Assembly (NCBI RefSeq): GCF_000967425.1
Contig: NZ_FO082820.1
Location: 496,001-560,000 of the forward strand
Length of the DNA: 64,000 nucleotides
DNA from: Pseudorhizobium banfieldiae
Lineage (GTDB): Bacteria > Pseudomonadota > Alphaproteobacteria > Rhizobiales > Rhizobiaceae
Reading direction: 5' to 3'
The notes beneath the pieces are model-generated. The model made no database searches. It was not told the origin of the DNA and worked only from the letters and a program-made list of their open reading frames with translations. Positions 58,145 through 64,000 of the stretch are shown here, piece after piece; position 1 is the first letter of the stretch, and each line of letters begins with the position of its first letter. The position numbers were made by a program, and so were the translations under genes.

Positions 58145-58492
58145 TCAATCTTTGGCTGCGGCCTCGTCGATGGCTTGCATGGCGATACGCAGCTTTGGAA
58201 GCTCATCAACAACCACACCCCAGATAATCTTGTCCGAAAGGCCGTGGTACTCATGCCTCAGAACATTTCCGATGCCACGTACCCTCCGCCATTCGATCTC
58301 GGGGCGAACCGCCAGCAACTCGTCCGGTATTCTGCGGCTTGCCTCGGAGACGATCTCGATCGCGCGTTCGATTGCAAATCGTAGGACGCTGTCCCTCTGG
58401 TAATCGTCGAATGATTTACCTCCGACTGCCTGATCTACGACGGTGATTGCTCGAATGATATCCGCGATGAAATGACGAACCTCCCGCGCCAC
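58145..58492 (-). CDS. hepT: HepT-type toxin (DUF86)
   Basis: All-helical protein of 115 residues. The conserved RX4-6HXY motif is in RGIGNVLRHEYHG; the RNase-type active site of HepT requires this. Paired with the MntA-like nucleotidyltransferase directly upstream: its GTG start overlaps the mntA stop by 1 nt (TAGTG). HepT cleaves RNA and is neutralised by MntA through AMPylation in the best-studied system. The adjoining gene on the other strand ends immediately next to it. Confidence 0.88.
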   Translation of the reverse strand: MAREVRHFIADIIRAITVVDQAVGGKSFDDYQRDSVLRFAIERAIEIVSEASRRIPDELLAVRPEIEWRRVRGIGNVLRHEYHGLSDKIIWGVVVDELPKLRIAMQAIDEAAAKD

Positions 58493-58788
58493 TAGAACAC
58501 CCGCAAAGCGTTCGTTTCGATCCGGCTCTTCAGCACTGGGTGAAGGCTGTCACGTGTCGTGATGTCAACGGAGTGGTGGAGTTCATCCTCCAGGAGAAGC
58601 TTGATGCCGACAAGGTCAAGCGCATTGAAGGCGCTTTCGGGGTCGTAGTCGATGAACAGGTCGAGGTCGCTCGTATCGCTTGCCTCGTCGCGTGCAACCG
58701 AACCGAACAGGTAGAGCGACGTGGCGCCACGCGCCTTTATGGCGTCCGCCTTTGCCTTCAGCTTCTCGATCGCCTCGCTTCTCTTCAT
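58492..58788 (-). CDS. mntA: MntA-type minimal nucleotidyltransferase antitoxin
   Basis: Protein of 98 residues of the MNT nucleotidyltransferase fold. GSVARDEASDTSDLDLFIDY carries the GSx(10)DxD metal and nucleotide-binding motif (LYLFGSVARDEASDTSDLDL in parts). MntA AMPylates and neutralises HepT. Genes in the order mntA-hepT overlap by 1 nt. The active-site motif is complete, so the pair looks functional. Located just upstream of ccrM, on the opposite strand. Confidence 0.88.
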   Translation of the reverse strand: MKRSEAIEKLKAKADAIKARGATSLYLFGSVARDEASDTSDLDLFIDYDPESAFNALDLVGIKLLLEDELHHSVDITTRDSLHPVLKSRIETNALRVF

Positions 58789-58867
58789 GCGGAAATTCTA
58801 CCGTACTCGAAGCTTCGTTGCCATAGAGGCAGATAATTCACGAAATCGCGGCCACCCTTCAGGCTTT

Positions 58868-60063
<1,196 letters not shown>

Positions 60064-60131
60064 CGATCCACCGTCACGCGAGGCTTTGGCTTCCCCGGCC
60101 GGTTTTGTACCTCTAGTCCCGGCTGGGGATA

Positions 60132-60168
60132 ATTGACGCCCGGAGGAGGCTGACCTCCGGGCGTCAAT
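60132..60168. terminator. Perfect 15-bp stem-loop between convergent ccrM and HAD genes
   Basis: ATTGACGCCCGGAGG pairs exactly with CCTCCGGGCGTCAAT over a 7-nt loop. It lies between two convergent stops; no T-run follows, so its use as a terminator is probable but not certain. The stem is unusually long and perfect. Confidence 0.6.
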
Positions 60169-60173
60169 CTCGT

Positions 60174-60788
60174 TCAGTCATCGATGCCTAAGGATGCAAG
60201 GTCGCGCCTCAGTTTCTCGGCGCCGGTAAAATGCACCGCCTGCCAGCCGGCTGCTCGTGCGCCTTCGACATTGGCCAGTGAGTCGTCGATGAAGAGTGTC
60301 GCTTCCGGGGCAAGGTCGAAATCCCGAGCGTGCTTCTGATAGATCGCGACGTCGGGCTTGATGAGCTTGATTTCGCCGGAAACGGTCACGCCGCGCGGCT
60401 TGTTGAGGAACGGATACATTTCGCGGGCGTGGCGGAACGTGTCGGCTGCGAAGTTCGTCAGCATGGTGACGTCCCGCCCGGCATCGATCAATCCTTCCAT
60501 GATCGCCACGCTGTCCTCGTAAGCATAGGGCACCATCTCGTGCCAGTACCGCCGGAAATTTCGGATCTGCTCCTCCTTTTCGGGAAATTGCTCGATCAGC
60601 AGAGCCTCGGCATCCTCCCAGCTCCGTCCACGATCCTGTTCCAGGTTCCAGTCATGGGTGCAGACATTCTCGAAGAACCATGCCCGCTCTGCATCATCCG
60701 GAATGAGCCGGCGATAGGGAAGGTTCGGGTCATAGTGGATCAGCACCTTGCCGATGTCGAAGACGATATGGTCGATCGGGCCTGCCAT
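60174..60788 (-). CDS. HAD hydrolase, YihX-like
   Basis: Protein of 204 residues. Motif I VFDIGKVLIHYDP, with Gly at the usual second-Asp place as in YihX-type sugar phosphatases, motif II in MLTNFAAD, Lys in IKPDVAIYQ, and DD in FIDDSLANVEGARAAGW. Likely acts on a hexose phosphate; not established. It follows mutY by 9 nt. Confidence 0.9.
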   Translation of the reverse strand: MAGPIDHIVFDIGKVLIHYDPNLPYRRLIPDDAERAWFFENVCTHDWNLEQDRGRSWEDAEALLIEQFPEKEEQIRNFRRYWHEMVPYAYEDSVAIMEGLIDAGRDVTMLTNFAADTFRHAREMYPFLNKPRGVTVSGEIKLIKPDVAIYQKHARDFDLAPEATLFIDDSLANVEGARAAGWQAVHFTGAEKLRRDLASLGIDD

Positions 60789-60797
60789 CGTAGTTCC

Positions 60798-61931
60798 TTA
60801 GCGGTTGGGGTCTCTCTCGAAAGCCAGGGGAATAGCCTGGCTGATTACTTTTTTCATGACGGTCGGCAAGGCCTGCGTGCCGAGGTTGGTTACCGGTTCC
60901 CACCATCCCCCGGGATGGATGGTCTCGTCGGCTTTGGCCCGGAACACCGAGAGCCGCAGTTCGAAGTGCGTGAACACATGGGTAACCGTCCCGCAGGATT
61001 GCCAGGCAGACTGAAAGGGAGCGTGGTCGACGGTCTGGCCGCCGTCCTGTCTGGCGGTCCAGTCAGTCGTCGGGACCTCCGTCATGCCTCCAAGGAGCCC
61101 GCTGTCGACCCTCCGTCGCAGCAGGACCTCTCCTTCCGGATTGACGGCCACGAAGGCGGCGCCGAAACGCACTGGTTTTTCCTTCTTCGCCGCTTTCACC
61201 GGAAACCGCTCCGGGTCGTGCTCGGCAAATGCCAGGCAGTGGTCGCGAAGGGGACAGATGGCGCAGGCGGGCCTTTTGGGCGTGCAGATGGTCGCGCCGA
61301 GATCCATCATGGCCTGGGCAAAGTCACCAGGGCGTTCCTCCGGCGTCAGGTCCCGCACGTGCGCCTTCATCAGCGGTTTCGATCCGGGGAGGGGGGCATC
61401 TATCGCGTAAAGGCGGGAGACAACCCGCTCCACGTTACCGTCCATGACGGCTGCAGGGCGGTTGAAGGCGATCGCGGCAACGGCGGCAGCCGTGTAATCG
61501 CCGATGCCGGGCAACGCCCGCAAGCCGTCCTCGGTATCGGGGAAGACGCCGCCGTGATCCTCGGCGACGGCCTCGGCGCATTTCTTCAGATTACGGGCGC
61601 GGGCATAGTAACCGAGCCCGGCCCAAGCGGCCATCACATCCTCGGTCGGGGCCGCCGCCAGATCCGCTACGGTAGGCCACGCGGCCAGGAACTTGGCGAA
61701 ATAGGGCTTCACCGCCTGAACCGTGGTCTGCTGCAGCATCACTTCCGACAGCCAGATATGGTAGGGGTCGGGACGTTTTCCCTGCGCCGCCGCGGTGGGC
61801 GTCACGCGCCATGGCAGGTCGCGATGGTGCCTGTCGTACCATGCGAGCAATTGCCGTATGATGGCCGGGGGAGTGGTCACGTGCTGGAAATGCCTGTGCG
61901 TCTGGTCTAGATGCTCTTCTATCGCCTCCAT
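60798..61931 (-). CDS. mutY: A/G-specific adenine glycosylase
   Basis: Base-excision repair enzyme of 377 residues that removes adenine paired with 8-oxoguanine. SEVMLQQTTV holds the catalytic Glu, the helix-hairpin-helix is in LPGIGDYTAAAVAAIAF, the catalytic Asp in VMDGNVERV, and four cluster cysteines in CTPKRPACAICPLRDHC. The C-terminal NUDIX-like domain starts near residue 235 (GAAFVAVNPEGEVLLRRR). Start uncertain: ATG at 61931 or GTG at 61880 (giving MTTPPAIIRQLLAWYDRHHR, in part), which fits homologues better. No strong ribosome site decides. Confidence 0.93.
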   Translation of the reverse strand: MEAIEEHLDQTHRHFQHVTTPPAIIRQLLAWYDRHHRDLPWRVTPTAAAQGKRPDPYHIWLSEVMLQQTTVQAVKPYFAKFLAAWPTVADLAAAPTEDVMAAWAGLGYYARARNLKKCAEAVAEDHGGVFPDTEDGLRALPGIGDYTAAAVAAIAFNRPAAVMDGNVERVVSRLYAIDAPLPGSKPLMKAHVRDLTPEERPGDFAQAMMDLGATICTPKRPACAICPLRDHCLAFAEHDPERFPVKAAKKEKPVRFGAAFVAVNPEGEVLLRRRVDSGLLGGMTEVPTTDWTARQDGGQTVDHAPFQSAWQSCGTVTHVFTHFELRLSVFRAKADETIHPGGWWEPVTNLGTQALPTVMKKVISQAIPLAFERDPNR

Positions 61932-61999
61932 GATCACGCCGTCAACGAGAGCTGGACGGCGAGACCTCCGCGGGTCGCGGACTTGCCGAAGGATTGTCG

Positions 62000-62509
62000 A
62001 TGGCCAACGAACCGAAGACCTTTGCCCGCAAGCGCGAGATGCAGATCGCGGAAGTTGCGAACGGCATCATCGATCCCGTGCTGGCGCGGCGCGCCGGCAT
62101 CTCCACCGCCCTGCTGGGCTCCTGGGACGAGATCGCTGGCGAGGAATTTGCCGATTGCAGCCGCCCGGAGAAGATCGCCTGGCCCAGGCGCGATGCCTCC
62201 GACGAGGCAGGCGGCTACCAGGCGGGTGTCCTGACGATCGCCTGCGAAGGTGCTCGGGCTCTCTTCCTAACCCATGCACAGGGGGAACTGATCGCCCGCA
62301 TCAACGCCTTCTTCGGCTTCCCGGCGGTGCGCCAGATCCGCATCGTCCAGAAGCCCGTTTCCCATGCAGTCCGGCACCGGCGCCCTTTGCCGCCGCTGAA
62401 GGGGGAGGCGGCGAGACGGCTGGAGGACATGATGGAGGGGATCGAAAACGAGGCGCTGAAGAAGGCGGTCACCCGGCTCGGCACAGCTGTTCTTCAAAAG
62501 AAACGCTGA
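62000..62509 (+). CDS. DUF721 (DciA-like) protein
   Basis: Protein of 169 residues, divergent from mutY. The DUF721 core has GISTALLGSWDEIAGEEFADCSRPEKIAWPR and LTIACEGARALFLTHAQGELIARINAFFG (both in parts), a fold related to DciA, which loads the replicative helicase in bacteria without DnaC. Rhizobial members sit beside mutY and dsbA. No nuclease motif is visible. Role inferred from family only. Confidence 0.85.
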   Translation: MANEPKTFARKREMQIAEVANGIIDPVLARRAGISTALLGSWDEIAGEEFADCSRPEKIAWPRRDASDEAGGYQAGVLTIACEGARALFLTHAQGELIARINAFFGFPAVRQIRIVQKPVSHAVRHRRPLPPLKGEAARRLEDMMEGIENEALKKAVTRLGTAVLQKKR

Positions 62510-62636
62510 AACGTACAGGCGCTGTTCAGCTTCAGGCTGTCACAAAGCTTTGAAGAATTTCACGAAGCCATCCCTTGTTCGCTCCCGGGCGGCAGGATAC
62601 GGATGGCGGCAAATTTGAAGTTAAGGCAGGTGTTCG

Positions 62637-63335
62637 ATGAAAAAGACCGAAGTCACCCTTACCCGGCGCGCTCTTCTCGGAGGCGTGGCAGCCACGACTC
62701 TGGTCCTGGCCCTTCCGCTCGCCGCAACCGAAGCTTTCGCCCAGGAATTGCCGGAGTCCCAAGGCGACGTGGACATGGCGGAGGTCCTCAAGCCCGGCCC
62801 ACTGCCGGAAATGGCGATCGGGGAAGAAAACGCCCCCGTCACCATCGTCGAATACATGTCGATGACCTGCCCGCACTGCGCGACCTTCCACAACAATACG
62901 TTCGACGAGATCAAGAAGAACTACGTGGATACCGGCAAGGCCCGCTTCATCATCCGCGAGTTCCCTTTCGATCCGCGCGCAGCTGCGGCCTTCATGCTGG
63001 CGCGCTGCAATCCGACCAAGCCTGAAGAAGCGAGCACACCGGCACAGTATTTCCCGATGGTTTCAATGCTGATGAAGCAACAGGAAACCTGGGCCGAAGC
63101 ACAGGATGGCCGCGCGGCCCTGCTGCAGATGTCGAAACTGGCCGGTTTCTCACAGGAGACTTTCCAGGCCTGCTTGACGAACCAGAAACTTCTCGATGAT
63201 GTGAACGCGACGATGAAGCGCGGTGCCGACGAATTCGGCGTCAATTCGACGCCGACATTCCTCATCAACGGCAAGCGCTATGCGGGGGCCATGTCTGTTG
63301 AAAGCATGTCGGCTCTTATCGACAGCCTTCTCTGA
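62637..63335 (+). CDS. DsbA-like thiol:disulfide oxidoreductase
   Basis: Periplasmic thioredoxin-fold protein of 232 residues. Signal peptide MKKTEVTLTRRALLGGVAAT with a twin-arginine-like TRRALLG followed by a hydrophobic core, so Tat export is possible. Active site CPHC in MSMTCPHCATFH near residue 79, cis-Pro in TPTFLING. It oxidises or isomerises disulfides. Located upstream of smc. A 22-bp palindrome follows its stop. Confidence 0.92.
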   Translation: MKKTEVTLTRRALLGGVAATTLVLALPLAATEAFAQELPESQGDVDMAEVLKPGPLPEMAIGEENAPVTIVEYMSMTCPHCATFHNNTFDEIKKNYVDTGKARFIIREFPFDPRAAAAFMLARCNPTKPEEASTPAQYFPMVSMLMKQQETWAEAQDGRAALLQMSKLAGFSQETFQACLTNQKLLDDVNATMKRGADEFGVNSTPTFLINGKRYAGAMSVESMSALIDSLL

Positions 63336-63355
63336 GCCCGTTCATGATGTGAGCG

Positions 63356-63377
63356 GCGGCCGCACCGGTGCGGCCGC
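63356..63377. terminator. Perfect 22-bp palindrome between dsbA and smc
   Basis: GCGGCCGCACC and GGTGCGGCCGC are exact reverse complements with no spacer, forming a hairpin whose loop is ACCGGT. Followed by TTCCTTCCTT. Likely terminator of dsbA, or a structural site, directly ahead of smc. Confidence 0.6.
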
Positions 63378-63398
63378 TTCCTTCCTTCGGTGCGCGGC

Positions 63399-64000
63399 AT
63401 GAAGTTCAACAAGCTGCGCGTCCTCGGTTTCAAGTCCTTCGTCGAACCCACGGAATTCATCATCGAGCGCGGCCTGACCGGCGTGGTCGGCCCCAATGGC
63501 TGCGGCAAGTCCAACCTTGTCGAGGCGCTCCGCTGGGTGATGGGGGAAAATTCCTACAAGAACATGCGTGCGTCCGGCATGGACGACGTCATCTTCTCCG
63601 GCTCCGGAAACCGGCCCGCCCGAAATACGGCGGAGGTCATGCTCTTCCTCGACAATTCCGACCGGACCGCACCCGCCGCCTTCAATGATTCCGACGAGAT
63701 CCAGGTATCGCGCCGCATCGAGCGGGAGAATGGTTCGGTCTACCGGATCAATGGCAAGGAGGCCCGCGCCAAGGACGTCCAGCTCCTTTTCGCCGACGCA
63801 TCGACGGGCGCACGCTCGCCCTCCATGGTCGGCCAGGGCCGGATCGGTGAGCTGATCAACGCCAAACCGCAGGCACGCCGCCAGCTTCTGGAAGAGGCGG
63901 CCGGTATATCCGGCTTGCACTCGCGCCGCCATGAGGCCGAACTGCGACTGCGGGCAGCCGAAAGCAATCTGGAGCGGCTCGAAGACGTGACGGCGCAGCT
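63399..64000 (+). CDS. smc: Chromosome segregation protein SMC, 3'-truncated by window edge
   Basis: Start of the condensin ATPase that organises and segregates the chromosome. The first 200 residues are visible: [20 protein letters not shown], Walker [10 protein letters not shown] near residue 32, [25 protein letters not shown] (in parts) and the start of the coiled coil ([20 protein letters not shown]). The frame is open at the right edge, so the coiled-coil arms, hinge and C-terminal head lie outside. The ATG 63399 is chosen for the family N-terminus; no strong ribosome site. Confidence 0.95.
   Translation, partial: MKFNKLRVLGFKSFVEPTEFIIERGLTGVVGPNGCGKSNLVEALRWVMGENSYKNMRASGMDDVIFSGSGNRPARNTAEVMLFLDNSDRTAPAAFNDSDEIQVSRRIERENGSVYRINGKEARAKDVQLLFADASTGARSPSMVGQGRIGELINAKPQARRQLLEEAAGISGLHSRRHEAELRLRAAESNLERLEDVTAQ

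Overview
The window is gene-dense, GC-rich alphaproteobacterial chromosome, most likely Rhizobiaceae (Rhizobium/Agrobacterium/Ensifer relatives). The evidence is a CcrM-type GANTC methyltransferase, a bioMNY biotin transporter, an IalB-like protein, a DUF1344 protein, an aa3-oxidase cluster running into ispH-thrB-rnhA, and the order ccrM-HAD-mutY-DUF721-dsbA-smc. I see no rRNA, tRNA, CRISPR array, transposase or prophage. Most of the sequence is core metabolism; accessory traits occur as short inserts.

Layout. 1-5.3 kb: 3' end of a chemoreceptor gene, an animal-type haem peroxidase, and a tlyA/TrmA-family RNA methyltransferase pair. 5.3-16.5 kb: a second chemoreceptor, dxs, pirin, a GNAT protein, a TAXI-type TRAP uptake system with its DUF1850 partner, and xseB with a histone-deacetylase-like amidohydrolase. 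16.6-25.8 kb: a thioesterase, a periplasmic sugar dehydrogenase with a dihaem cytochrome c, bioMNY, a YcaQ-like winged-helix protein, an Xre/RES toxin-antitoxin pair, and aroC-ribB. 25.8-37 kb: a GGDEF-EAL protein, DUF1344, a phosphatase, fabI, a J-domain protein, a small surface lipoprotein, pdxH, a polysaccharide deacetylase, a decayed VOC gene, tldD and ialB. 37-46.4 kb: aa3 cytochrome c oxidase genes (ctaC, D, B, small membrane protein, G, E, surf1), then ispH, thrB, rnhA and a Dabb protein. 46.4-58.8 kb: peroxiredoxin, a DsbD-like protein, YqgE, CsbD, a 7TM GGDEF-EAL protein, rimJ, an M16 peptidase, thrC, a lipoprotein, HAD, an ArsR-NIPSNAP-monooxygenase group, and a HepT/MntA-type toxin-antitoxin pair. 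58.9-64 kb: ccrM, HAD, mutY, DUF721, dsbA, and the 5' end of smc.

Functional themes. Signalling is represented by two chemoreceptors and two c-di-GMP proteins. One of the latter has intact GGDEF and EAL motifs, the other a decayed GGDEF. Respiration is represented by the cta operon, which carries a perfect FNR/FixK-type box beside its start, and by the dehydrogenase/cytochrome pair. Two toxin-antitoxin modules sit between housekeeping genes. Small translational couplings (ATGA, GTGA, TGATG, TAGTG overlaps) define many operons. Several starts were moved inward from the longest open frame because a good Shine-Dalgarno or family N-terminus supports the inner codon.

I found no wholly new system. 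The most useful leads are the truncated VOC gene behind tldD, the RibB whose GTP-cyclohydrolase half lacks its zinc cysteines, the FNR-like box at the cta start, the palindromic operator over the Xre/RES promoter, and the AGDQF GGDEF protein that keeps its I-site.
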